Below are positions 31,748 through 43,522 of a stretch of DNA of 64,000 bases, piece by piece. Location of the stretch: assembly GCF_000224145.3 (NCBI RefSeq), contig NC_020168.2, positions 5,629,294 through 5,693,293 of the forward strand, given 5' to 3'. The notes under the pieces were generated by a model. That model searched no databases, was not told the origin of the DNA, and was given only the letters and a program-made list of their open reading frames with translations. This DNA comes from Ciona intestinalis. Its lineage: Eukaryota > Chordata > Ascidiacea > Phlebobranchia > Cionidae. Both the position numbers and the translations under genes were made by a program. Numbering within the stretch: the first letter of the stretch is position 1; every line of letters starts with the position of its first letter.

Positions 31748-33678
31748 AATTAATTGGCAGTTACGCAGAAAGAAAAGAACTTCTATTTCTCTCCTAACAG
31801 CAACATCATTAGGCTTAATCCCCCGGCTAAATTCTTGCACTTAAATTATTATAACCTCCTCATACGATATAATGGAGAAATAGCATGTTCCCATATTTTG
31901 CTTTATTTTTTCGTTGTCCCAAAATTAGTATATTTTCGAATCTACTTCAACCGCGTTTTTGAAGTGACTTCTTAACGCAGTGAAATCAAAAGTTTTTCCA
32001 AAAAATAGGACGGAAAAAAGTTTTACTACTGTCTTTTATTCAAAAAATGGTTAAAATTTACTTAACATTACAACGGCGGCCGTTTTAACGAGCCCTTTTC
32101 TTTGTTTTTATGTTTTTTCAACCAAGTACAAGTTTATATTAATGTTAAATGTTCCTTCTTGTGTCTATACCAGCAGGGATAAACTTTGCAGTTTGACGGT
32201 TTGGTTTTTGAGCCGTTTGTTATCATGATAAGGAATTGGTGCAAGCGCATTTGGTATTTTTATGACGCCCAACCTATGCCCTTGGTTTGAAGTCCAATTT
32301 CCATTGTGTGACTGTTTACTTGCATGACTATATTGGTCCAAAATATTTCTCCTCAATTTATTTACCTTAGCATTGTAAATACGTTTGGGTAATTTGGTGA
32401 AATGCTCATTGAAGCATCAGTTGTGATCAATTTTTATATTACCCAACTTAATATCTCCGGTTCCGAAACTCGACCTAAGTACCATGACTGTCCGCAATTC
32501 TGTAAACTAATATTCCTTATACATTTTTGTGCACCAATGTTTAACCATTAGCTAACTTATTATACAACCCTTACAATTGTGCATTGAAATGTAAATAGTG
32601 TTCCTTCACTCCCCTGGCATGCTCCTATGCACATAGCCGGTTTGATAATCAACCCCAATTCTCATCATTGCAACATAGACTCAAATAATCTCAAATTTTT
32701 CCTTTTTCTTAAAAAATCATGTTTTGCTACTATACAGTCATACACAAGTCTTTTTATGGCATTTCATTTCATTGAATCCACTTTGTACAGTTCCTTGTGG
32801 TTCCTAATGGATTGCTAGCAACCCAGTTTTCACCACAAAAAAAAATTCTAAACTCCAAATCAAGACACCCATGCATATCAAGTTCCCACAATTTTTCCAC
32901 TAAATAATTTTTTTTGTAATGCCCCAGAAATCGTGTACCGTGTACATTTTTATAAAAATATATTTGAATATCCATTTATTAACAAATGCGCATTTTGTTT
33001 ACCACTTGTATTAACACACGCATCTTTATAAAACTTTTACTCTTGAATATTGTTGAACTTATACCAAAGATATTTTAATCGAAATCTACATAGTGTGCGA
33101 CTTCTGGGATACCATCTTAGTACCATAATTTTCTACTTTGTGTTTTATGCAAATCATGCATTAAGTAGTATGCTTGCTTCAATAATTGGATTTTTTGTTA
33201 AAACTTTCTATTTTTTAAGCAAATATTGTGTGTAAAGGTTAAACATGAGGTGATTTTTTTATTTTTTAATTGTTATCGCATGAATACAAGCACTAGCAAG
33301 CCACGTATCTTGACATATATGTACGTCTCTATATATATATAGATATATAAATATATCTGCCCTAATTAATTGTTTGGTTTTTTGAGTGTGTGTGTGTGTG
33401 TGGTTTATTACGTAAATTGCACTCTCCAGGTATCTAATAAATAAGCATTACTAATTCACACTGGAATGTTAAAGACAGCGGAATAGCTTAAAATGACAAA
33501 TAGAAACAAAAAATCATCTTAGCTAACAGAAAACCTGAAAATTGTGTGACAATAACTAAAAATGGAACAGCATGAGAAGCTACCACAACATGTAGCTGGG
33601 GGTACCAAACAATTCACTAAGTGTCAGTGTCGGCTAGCTAACTATGCCCCTTGTAGTTGTCAAAGTAATTTCACTCAA
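31748..33678. other. Convergent 3' flanks of FA2H and the BTB gene
   Basis: No gene seen. Presumed 3' UTR of FA2H, then AT-rich sequence with microsatellites: an AT tract at 33327-33357 and (TG)n at 33386-33402. The short open frames here have no family resemblance. Confidence 0.6.
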
Positions 33679-36600
33679 TCAGCCTAGAATTGGAAGAGCT
33701 TCATCAGCACAATCTTCCTCATTGTTAGCTTCCGCTGCTACGTCGTCATTTGATCGAAATCTTGGTTTAGTGATGATGGCGAGACGGACAGTGTGCACGG
33801 GGCGGGCAGGGTTGGTGAAATGAGGTCCAAACGACACGCAAGGGATCTCGGGCGGGTGTTCCAGGCTATCCCGGTTAAATTCATGGCTGTGAAATGAAAA
33901 GCAGGAGATTTGTAATTTACAAGAAACCTTGTTTGGCTTCACTATTAGTAGATAATAGTATTGCCATTTACACATACCACTCTGAAAGATACATACATTG
34001 TACGCACAAAAATATGGTACAGAAAAGCAGTAACCGCTGCGATGCATGAAAAATAATAATAATTTTCATACATATTTTTATATTTTTGTTAAAAAAATCT
34101 GCTGCATCATTACAACGCAGCACAAATGAAAACAAAATCTTACTGAAGAATGACTTTCTGTTCAGAAGCTGTTTGCGGCAGTAGTGAGAAATGTATGGGA
34201 ACCGATTGAAACATCTTATCACGTGTGGATGTGGCAGGGTAGAAGAATCGAGGGCCATTGATCTGAATCTTTGGTCTCTGTGATCCATTTCCAACTAAAC
34301 AGATGTGTATCTTTAAACAAATACATTTTGGCCCTGTATGTCTGATGCATACTGTTTCCGTTTACTGATATTTCAAATATTTAGACAAATAGTACTATTT
34401 TCAGGGTGGGAGTTTACCTTTGGGCTTGGGTATTACAAGAATTTCTTTTTTCAGCAAAAAGAATCTACAATCTGATATCATTAAATTTTGTAACATGCAA
34501 TCTGTTTTGTAATGATCACAAGAAAGCAATACATATTCTCAATTTTGTAGGAATGTTAGATTATAACTTGCAAACCTGCTCCGTTTTCTGCTAAATTCGA
34601 ATCTGGTAGAAGTGACTTTGTGTCAAGGTGGTGACTTAACTTTTCCTTCTTCACTTGAAACATTGAGATGTCAACCACAATATTGGAACGCACCGGTCGC
34701 AAAGGACGTATCATCACATACAATGGGATTGTGGAAGTGGCTGCTGAAGGGTTCGCGAATAATGTGCTGCTTTGACGCCGAAAACCACGTTCTGAGTTAG
34801 ACAATTTTCGTATTAGAATTTAATGAGCTTAGCTGTGTTATTTTAAGTAATTTTACAATAGATGAAAAAAAGTATGGTATTTAAGGAACCTGTTTGAGCA
34901 AAAAGAATAAATACATGGATAGATTTTTATGAAAAGTTCTATTATAGACTGCTTTTTTCAGACATATTTATGTAAATCAGGTATATTTGGAAAAAAAAGA
35001 AAAATCCAGAAAATGTAGGTAATCCTATGAAACAAGTAATAAGAAAATCAGTGAAGTAATTTAATGTCAAAAGTAAGAACAAACTGCACTTTCTATTTAC
35101 ATAATTATGTAGTCTATACATAATAGCTGTTAAAGAGACAAAGAAATGTTTGTTAGAAATTAATGAACTGTGCTGTATTACTTAAGCCGGAATTTGGATT
35201 TTAAAAATAGTAAGATACTGCTTGCTACATAATATAGAGGCTATAGAAAGTTTGTTGTACCTGATGATAATACACTGCTGTTGTTGTCTCTCTTTTCACT
35301 GTTGAGAACCTGGACCTATGAAAGAAAAAACAATAAATAAACTGATTGCAAACAGAGTTCTCTTGGGAGTTACATATATTGAGCAAAGTAAAAACCTATT
35401 TTTATCAATATCTCAACCAAGGAGAAATAAAGTCCTTTGTTTATCTTCGTGGTAAAGGGGACTTCAGAAGTTATGGTGTTCTATTTAATAAATATTACTA
35501 CAGTGCTCCAAGGAAATTACAAAGTGAAAGTGACGATGCATTATTTCAGCATTTGCACTCACCTGCCAGTTTGGGTCACGCTGATGTGCTGACATGAGCA
35601 TGTCGTTTGCATTCTGTAGATTGACGCATTTATTGTGGAAATTAACGCTGTCAGCATCAAGTGTAACGTAATGACACCACACACTGTTGGTGTAGTTCCT
35701 TGGTCGGTAGATGTTGTCACAAAATGAATCATCTGATACCTGTTTGTGAATTCATTGTGAGCAATGGGCATAATAATAATATGGTATGTATATTAATATA
35801 TATATGATATGTAGTGTAATGAAATTTTAGCTACAAAGTTGCTTAGTATTGGAAGGGTTGTAAAAATAGGCTTTGCAAAAATGCTGTCTAGGGATATATG
35901 TGAAAGATTCATTCAAAGGGTTTGTGTAAAAGATTGACCTCCAAAGCCAAAGATCGAAAACGGTGAGCAAGAGATAGGAAAGGTCCGATAACATCTTGGT
36001 GGAGACGATAAAACTCTGATTTTTCAATTTCGATTAGTTGCTCTGGAAACATCATGGAGAAACGTATTTGTGGAATGAGAACTTCAAAGTTGTTTTGATT
36101 GTCGCCGCTGTTGTTTGCTTCCAACCATTTAACAACTCCCTGTGTTATAAGATGGGAATTGGTAGATTTAAAAAATGCATAAATTATAAGAATTAAAGAT
36201 GAAGGATCATCGCTAACAACCTCCTAGACCTATGTTATAATATCGGAATTGGTAAACTTATTAAAAATTGCAAAACTTACAAAAGCTATTGAAAAATAAG
36301 TTTTTTTGTGTGTTATCATTATTTCAGCTTTTTTATTTCTGTGATATATATTATCTGCTAATCTGAATAAAGTTTTTGCTAAATTTTCCCCAAGAACTTA
36401 TAAAAATACTTTTCAATATTTACCAACCTTGTACAAGGAATACTCGGACGAGACAACAATGTCGTTTCGTCCCAACAACAAAACTAGGAAGTCAAGATTA
36501 AGCAGCAGGAAGTCGTCAAATTTGAGAACGAATTCCATTTCCATTACAATAACTTCAATGCAAGAGTTTTCTAAATCACGGTGGCCGCATAGTTGTAAAT

Positions 36601-38010
36601 ATGGCAGCCATCGGATAGCTCCAATTACATTGCCTTCATGGACCTGTATTAGAATAAGTAGGAATTTATAAACTTAGTATGTTGTAATGGGTGGATTAGC
36701 TTTTTTTGTATATTTGTTTATGAACGGTTTTGTTCAGTATTTAGTAAATAAATTGTAACAGCTCTTTCTTTTGTCTGCAGACACTTTTACAAAATACTGA
36801 TTTAAAATATGATGGATGTACACCATGTACTTAAAATTTGGGCATACAATTCAATACCTGTTTCGTGTCTTTAAGCAAACTTTTATTTTAAATACGTAGT
36901 AATCTTCTTAATTAAATATTTCTTTTTCCAACTTCATATTAGATGCTACTTATAGGGCTCAACAGTCACTCTTTTTTACCAATTTGTTTGTTTTATCTTT
37001 AGTGTATTATAGCGAATGTTGTATAGCAGTTATTTCTTATCTCTTTGCTATGTTAATTAAAATATTAGGTTTATTATTGCCATTAAATGGATAATTCAAA
37101 TTACTGCAATATTATTATACCTGAGTATGAACATATCGTTCACATGATTGCTTCAGTGGTTGCACGTTGTATTTATCCGCCAACATAAGTAAAGGTAACG
37201 CAGTGGTTGTGTTCACATACACAGTACCATGGTATAGAAAATGTAAGAAGCGTGGAAACACAGGAATACATTGCTCATTTTCATTCAGTTCAATTTCATT
37301 CACTTTGTTATTATCCCATCTACCAGAAATAAAGAGTTCAGAGTTGTTTTACTTCACACTGTTAGGATAATATGGTGTTTTATCAAATTTAGTTCAAATT
37401 CAATTATTAGCACTTACAAAATATTGGTGAACATAAACCAAAGTGCAGTAATGTACAGTTAGAATATAAAATCATCATTTTAAAGAATGTGATGTAATCT
37501 GATCAGTTGCATTAGTTTTTCCTTGTTTGTTTTAGAGTAAAAAAATATGATGTGTAAAGACCAAATATGATGAGGCTATCGACAAGTTCACACATTCAGT
37601 ATTTCACAAATACTTCATGTAACTGACCTTTTGGAACACATTGCACGAAACACATCACTTAAAAGAACAAGCACAAAACGATGTGAACTGAATCGCTGGT
37701 TTCCAAGTTTTAATACAATGTCACTCATTTCTGTGCTGTTATAAAACCTGCAAATGATGGTAACTTTGTTAAAAAAGTAGATTTTTTTTAAATGCAAAAG
37801 TTTAATTAGGTATAGCACTTTGAAAGTAAAGAAATTTGGTTAGTTAACGTTGCTGTGATTTGTAAGAAATGGTTAAAACAACAAAATTACACAGTTGTGT
37901 CGGTGGAATTGTAAATAAAATATAAACCTTGATATCGACTCCACTATCACATTCTTATCGCCTATCAGTTCATCTTCGCTGACAGATGTATTTGCTGAAG
38001 CTGTTGCCAT
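33679..38010 (-). CDS. BTBD17: BTB-BACK domain protein, BTBD17-like (10 exons)
   Basis: Ten exons join in phase to 539 aa: 38010-37928, 37747-37628, 37319-37121, 36643-36428, 36139-35939, 35739-35563, 35309-35261, 34791-34576, 34294-34144 and 33886-33679. The BTB/POZ fold spans roughly residues 29-135 (SDIVLKLGNQRFSSHRFVL, FLHFLYHGTVYVN, LLMLADKYNVQPLKQSCERY). A BACK-type helical region follows (LPYLQLCGHRDLENSC, GVVKWLEANNSGDNQ, PQIRFSMMFPEQLIEIEKS). The C-terminal third is beta-rich and TRAF-like in placement, as in human BTBD17 (FRPRNYTNSVWCHY-type and VRLAIITKP-type segments). Human BTBD17 starts with a signal peptide; this protein starts MATASANTS with none, so a cytosolic place is likely. 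Function is not established; the family is related to galectin-3-binding protein. Family call is from memory of BTBD17 and is likely but not certain. Confidence 0.85.
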
Positions 38011-38519
38011 GATGCAAGAGTAACTTTAACAACACAAAAGAACTGCAACGTTACAGATCACAGCAGTAATACGTTATCAACCACCGAACATAAACAATCA
38101 CCCCTTGGTTAGCGTCACCAAGCGGTTTTGCCGAAAAAAAAATCCCTTTGCAAAAATCCCCTTGTTGCTGAATGGTTTCTACTTATTTGCGTCTCGTGAA
38201 TTTAGTTCCGCTTTTAGGTTGGTTGTTCTAAAGCATGTGTATCTTAACGAAGGGATTTTGGTAACCTGCAGCATGATTTTAGGCTAGGCACTCTAGTTTG
38301 CGCATGCTGATGATAGAACTAAAATTTATTGTAAAGCGTGTCACATTTAAAAAAAATAACAAGTGATAAAACTTATAATATGTAAATTTTCGTATGCATT
38401 ATTTTATTAGTTTTACGTGTATGCGTTTCTTCTTTTTTGTATAAATGTACAATACTTATAAAATATGTTAACCTATTTTTCAGTCAATGATAGTCTAATG
38501 AAAAAAAATCATTATTAAG
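38011..38519. promoter_or_regulatory. Head-to-head promoter region
   Basis: Only 509 bp separate the start codons of the BTB gene (-) and the repeat-protein gene (+), so their promoters lie here or overlap. At 38469-38483 AACCTATTTTTCAG is a strong unpaired 3' splice site 37 bases before the + gene's ATG, which in Ciona could be a spliced-leader acceptor (inference). Confidence 0.55.
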
Positions 38520-41500
38520 ATGGCAGCTTTAACTGATAAATACAGGCAGTTTATTGTGGATACATTACGTGCAAATGGAGCTTTGCCAGTCAGTGAATTA
38601 CTTAAGTGCTTCACAGAAGGCTCAAAGAACACTCCTACAAACTGCCCCAAATTTTTGAAGACGGTCTCAGAAGGTGAACTTTACCAGTTCTTGTTAAAAC
38701 GTCCAGATGAATTCTGTTTTAAAAAAGGATATGTATGTCTTACTAAGCTGGAAGAGAGTATCAAACAGTTCTTGCTTGGAAGTATCGGTGAAGAAGGAAT
38801 GTTGTTCCACAAATTTGAAAATTTGTATTCGGATAAAGCTAATAATTACATTAAAGCAATCGGGTGGCAGCAAGGAGCAGTGAACTTTTTGTTTCGCAAC
38901 CAGGATTGCTTTTTTCGCGTCGGGGAAAAAGTTTACAAAGCCGATAGTGAGGAAGCTGGTAGTATTAAAAACTTAAAGGAAGATGAGGTGGCAGCTGCTT
39001 TGTTCTTCGGCGAAATTTTGCAAGAAAAGGGAAATTTGAGTGTGTTGAAATTGGCAGGTCATCTTAACCAAGCAAGGTTGGAGATAAGAAACATAGTGGG
39101 GTCAACAAAGCCAGAAATTTTCAAGAAATTCATTCTGAAAAATAAATGGCTTCTTAAATTGAATGATGATATAGTGAGTGTAAAATCTACAAATTTTGTG
39201 AAGTCTCTGCAAAGTAGTATCAAAGCTTCTTCTAACGAGGCTGTAGAATATATTAAGTCAAAATTTAAAACTAACGAAAAGAAGACTTTTATTAAGTTGG
39301 CTGGGTCGTTGAGTCAAGCATCACCTGATGTTATTTCTATCATTGGTGGGAAGAGTCCAGCTTCAACAAAGCAGTTTCTCACATCCTACCCCACTGTCTT
39401 CAATATTGATGGAGAAACGGTTAGTTTGGTCAGTCAACCTCTTGATTATTCTACTGAATTTCACTCACTGACAAAAATCAAAGCCGCAGAGTATGAGAAG
39501 ATGGAGCAACCAAGCTTGGACAGCTCGGAAGAGGGTTAGAAATTTGTTGTTTTGTTATAGATCAGTTTCCTGCTTCATTATTTTTAAAATAGTATATCAA
39601 ATGTTTTTTGGTTTTGTTAGGAAATTCTTATTATTACTGTCAAATAGCCTGTCAGTGACAGGTGAAGTTGTCACTGAAATTATCCTGGGTGTTGTTTTAA
39701 ATCTGACAAATACCCAGTTTCTTCAAATTTCTGTGCAAAAGGAACTTCCTTCTATAACATTTTTAGTTTGAGTATAATGTTTGCAGTTTCTATGGGTGAC
39801 TTTTACAACATGGCAACCTGGGATTTAGGCCTGAATTGGTCCATTACCCCAGAACAAAACGTTAGAACACGCTAAATAATATTTTGGTAAAATATATTTC
39901 TTCTAAATTCTGTGGTTGATGCCCTTGATATTTAAGCCTGAATCGGCTCATTGCCCTAGAACCAGGAGCGATAACTACAAAACAATATATTCTAAAGTAT
40001 ATAAACTATTTTAATAAAATATTAGATAATGATGACGAGGATTTGGATTTTGATAAAATAGAGAAGAATGCAGTTGAATTCTTCTCTAAACGTCTACAAT
40101 TAAAGCGGAAACAATCAATAACTCAACTTGCTGGTCACATTGGACAAGCATCAAAAACTGTGCAAGCTGTTGTTGGAAAAAGCCCTTCAAAGATTGAGGG
40201 GTTTCTTAAGAGTCACAGTAATGTGTTTGAAACAACTGACGTTAATGCTATTTGTTTGAAAGAAAAGTTAACTAGTGATGGTATTAGTTTCACTGGTAAC
40301 AGTTCAGTTACACCAGCTATTCCAAACATTGATACAAGTTGGGATACACCCATTTTAGGTTAGTAGAAAAACAGTTGTGATATTTACGCTCAAAACTTTG
40401 GTGTTTTCTTATTTACCTAAAATTAGTAACCATAATATTGAAAAAAAATCTATTTTAAAACTAAGACATTTTTGTTGCAAATTTGTTTTTTTTGTAGATA
40501 TATTACACTAAAATTGTTTGGTGTATGAATATTGGACTTATATTTGTAGCACTTGGTAACACTGAAGATCAAGATGACTTTGACAAAATTCTGGCCATAC
40601 TCGGTTTAGAGAAGAACTGCTTTAAGAAAGCAATTAGGAACAATAATGAAAAAGTTGATGTTATTTGTTTGGTTGTTGGTTCCAAACCAAGCATCAGGTG
40701 TGTATATTTACTATTAATAATTCCACCGAATAAAAACTGCCTTTACTGTAAAGTAATAGCCCACTCAAACTTTTGGAAAAAGATATAGGAAGTTTAATCC
40801 TAACATATGACACTGAAAAACTGTTTTTGACATTAAAAAAATTACGAAAGTGAGTAAAATGTTATTTGTTTGTGTTTTTTTACAGATTGGATGATGGTAT
40901 GAATAGTTTTCGCAAACTGGACCAGCTAAAAAATGTCACTGAAAGTTATTTGCTGCAGATAATAAATCACCCAAGTGTGTTTGACATTTCAGAGAAAGTT
41001 CGTGGAATTAGGAACAGTCTTCATACATTAAGGTTAAGGTTGTTTGAAAATGGTGTCATGGCAACAGTTAAAACTTGTGTTTTCCTACATAACTTATTTC
41101 TGATACACAGTACAACTGTTTTTTAAATTAACCCTTTATCGGCATGAGTGTATGAAACAGAACATCCTTCTTGTAACCACTGTTGATGCCATGTGAGGAT
41201 TTATATGTTACATTTATTTACTTATCAATTATAAAAGCTAAGCCCTATCTAGCTAAGGCTTCATCCTACTTATTCCAATAATACAGATGTTTTTCTGTAG
41301 GTTATCCTGGGAGGGTGAAAATATTTCTGGCATGACTATTTTTAACCAAGTTCACAATCCCCTTGATGATGGCTGGGATAATGTCAATATGGATTTTGAC
41401 GGCATAGCCGCTGTTATATTTGAACCTGAACAGATGCAGGCAGCTTTTAGTTACCTTCGGAACCGTGCAAGAAAACTTGCAGAGACAAGCCAAGTTATTG

Positions 41501-42375
41501 TCATTGATTATAATGGCAAAGTAAGACAATGTTTTGGTCAGAAATTGTAGTTTGATATCTTTTGTTTTAGGCTAGAACTTAGCAGAGTACCAGTATGCTA
41601 TGGCATTTTTAGACTGATCTAGAAAATATATAGTTAAAATAGTTTCCTGTTTGTGAAAAGTTATCATTGTTAAAACTATTACCTGCATATTATGGAACAA
41701 AGAATTTATCTCGCCAGATATGGTAATGTATGAAACTACTGTTGTTAACTAGGAAACAACAGTTTTTATATATATGTTGAAAATTTAATTATACATATTA
41801 GAATATATTGTTGTACTTCAAATAGTAAACTTCACCCTTCTAAATGGTTTAATTCAGATCACTGGATTTGACTCACCCACACATATAGGCAATGCCCGCC
41901 GTATAATTTGCACTGAAGAGCAACAACTGCGATCCACAATATTTGAGGCAGCTTCTCACTACCCTGATCATGTTATCACTAATTGCTGCATTACCAATGA
42001 GTATTTCAAATTACTAAAAGAACTAAGATACCAAGGTAGGATTTTAAAAATGGAAAAAGCAATATTGATGTAATCAGACCTGGAATTGAAGACTAAGCTT
42101 TTCAGAAATAGATGGTAGTTCCTACAAGTAAGCAATTCTATTCATTGCAATTTCGGTTTAAACTGTCACTCAACTGCCAGAGCACCAATCTGGTACGCGT
42201 AAAACCTCCGTCATTCTAGTTTAAATCCACTCCTGGTTACAGACTTTACTTTAAAAGTTAAAGAGGTTTAATGTTACAGTATATTTAATTAAAATGTTTT
42301 TCAGGTATCAAAGTGACAGCAATGATGGCCGCTTTACATGTTTCAGACCTGGAAGAAAAATCTGCTTTTTACTGA
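38520..42375 (+). CDS. Repeat-built protein resembling the non-catalytic region of Egalitarian (7 exons)
   Basis: Exons 38520-39534, 40026-40358, 40550-40697, 40886-41032, 41301-41520, 41858-42035 and 42305-42375 join in phase to 703 aa. The first ~570 residues are built of about six to seven helical repeats of 60-75 residues. The best ones read KLAGHLNQARLEIRNIVG with FKKFILKNKWLLKL, KLAGSLSQASPDVISIIGG with KQFLTSYPTVFNI, and QLAGHIGQASKTVQAVVGK with EGFLKSHSNVF; flanking ones are more decayed (YQFLLKRPDEFCF, NFLFRNQDCFFRV). Their helix-turn-helix-then-hairpin pattern recalls the N-terminal repeats of Drosophila Egalitarian. No DEDD exonuclease motif is seen. The C-terminal ~130 residues (QVIVIDYNGK, GFDSPTHIGNARRI, VTAMMAALHVSDLEEKSAFY) match nothing I know. 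A role in RNA binding or small-RNA biology would be inference only. ATG 38520 opens the long first exon. Confidence 0.85.
41140..41222 (-). mobile_element. SINE tail fragment
   Basis: GCATGAGTGTATGAAACAGAAC, ATCCTTCTTGTAACCACTGTTG and TACATTTATTTAC are the reverse complement of the SINE tail. It lies in intron 4 of the gene at 38520-42375. Confidence 0.6.
42165..42245 (+). other. tRNA-like relic in the last intron
   Basis: CACTCAACTGCCAGAGCACC has the A-box and D-arm look of a tRNA (TCAACTGGCAGAGCA type) and CTAGTTTAAATCCACTC a weak B-box. The acceptor stem does not close, so I treat it as a SINE head or dead tRNA. Confidence 0.35.
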
Positions 42376-43522
42376 ATGCTGACATTATGCTCTTGACTTG
42401 TGGTGCAGTTAATTTTATTTTCATGGTATATGCCACAGATATTCTTCAAAAGACTGTAATTTTAATGTAGCTGCTTTTAAATCATCGCTATTATGTGCAC
42501 TGTTTTATTTTAATTTTATTAAATGAATGTTCCACGTCTTTTGTATGTAAGCAATCTTTATACTACAGGTGTCTTGTTTCATACACCTCGTGTCCGCTTA
42601 AAAGATACCATGTAAGTGACCTTATGGTTAAATATTATGGGATTTTTACACTTTCTAAAATGAATGGCTGACAGTTTAGACAACCTATAAAGCGCCTCTG
42701 GGTTGTAGCACAATTGCTGTTAAGTGTTTTGCCCAAGTACATACATGGCCACGAAACCGTTAGCGTTAGAGGCTGGCGCGCTGACCATTTTGCCACAGCG
42801 CGGATGTGTTCAACTTCGTAAATGGTATGTTTTTTTGACAAAAGGTGTACTAATTGCTTGCAGCTTTTAAATATTTTATTTTTTAAAAAGATTATGAGAT
42901 ACGTTATTGGATGATGGGAAGCATTTTGATTCAATACATTTCTACCTATTTTTTTACCGGCTGTGGAGAATTAAGAATTGTTTATTCACTAGTATTCCAA
43001 GATTACAAAGTATTGTTGTCTGTGTAATAAACAACAATGTAATTGCTAAATTTTTTATTTGTACGAAACCAAAGGTGCCAGGCACAGGTCACCACTTTAT
43101 ATTGAGAATTATACAATCTGTCTCCAGAACAGTTTTATCTATCTTATGTTTAGGTAAAATATGCTAGTACACAGTTTAAGATATATTTTTTAAACAGTTC
43201 AAGATATATTTTTTTAATTTAGAAACTAACAGCACAAAGAACAAGCACAGCTGATCAACGAGAGAAATTACAGGGGCATATGTTATAAATGTGTCAAACA
43301 ATTTTCCTAGATATTTATTAAAATGCAATAAGAGTAAAAAACATACTTATTAATGACTACAATATAGAATAAAACGAAGAATGATTATAATGTACAGTTA
43401 CGCATATATAAGTGAGGCAAAGATAGTTGGAAAAACTTTGCACCTTCAAAATTAGTGTAAAATTTTAAAAGGTTCAATAAAATCACAGATAAGTAACACT
43501 GATAAAACCAAAGAGATAAATA
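42376..43522. other. Convergent 3' flanks with a SINE
   Basis: Between the repeat-protein gene (+) and the SLC38-like gene (-). Apart from the SINE at 42567-42805 it is AT-rich with no gene seen. A TTTATT at 43316 may be the minus-strand AATAAA of the SLC38-like gene. Confidence 0.6.
42567..42805 (-). mobile_element. SINE, minus orientation
   Basis: The reverse complement has GGCAAAATGGTCAGCGCGCC at the head, AGTACATACATGGCC and TGGGTTGTAGCACAATTGC in the body, and the tail GGTGTCTTGTTTCATACACC lies at the left. Same family as 12853-13130. Confidence 0.75.

Noticed and set aside
33327-33402. AT and TG microsatellites as regulatory elements
   Set aside because: Ordinary simple repeats with no other signal.
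42165-42245. Functional tRNA in the last intron of the repeat-protein gene
   Set aside because: D-arm-like sequence only; acceptor and anticodon stems do not pair.
38520-42375. EXD1 or Egalitarian exonuclease orthologue
   Set aside because: No DEDD acidic motifs are visible in any exon, so a nuclease call is not supported.
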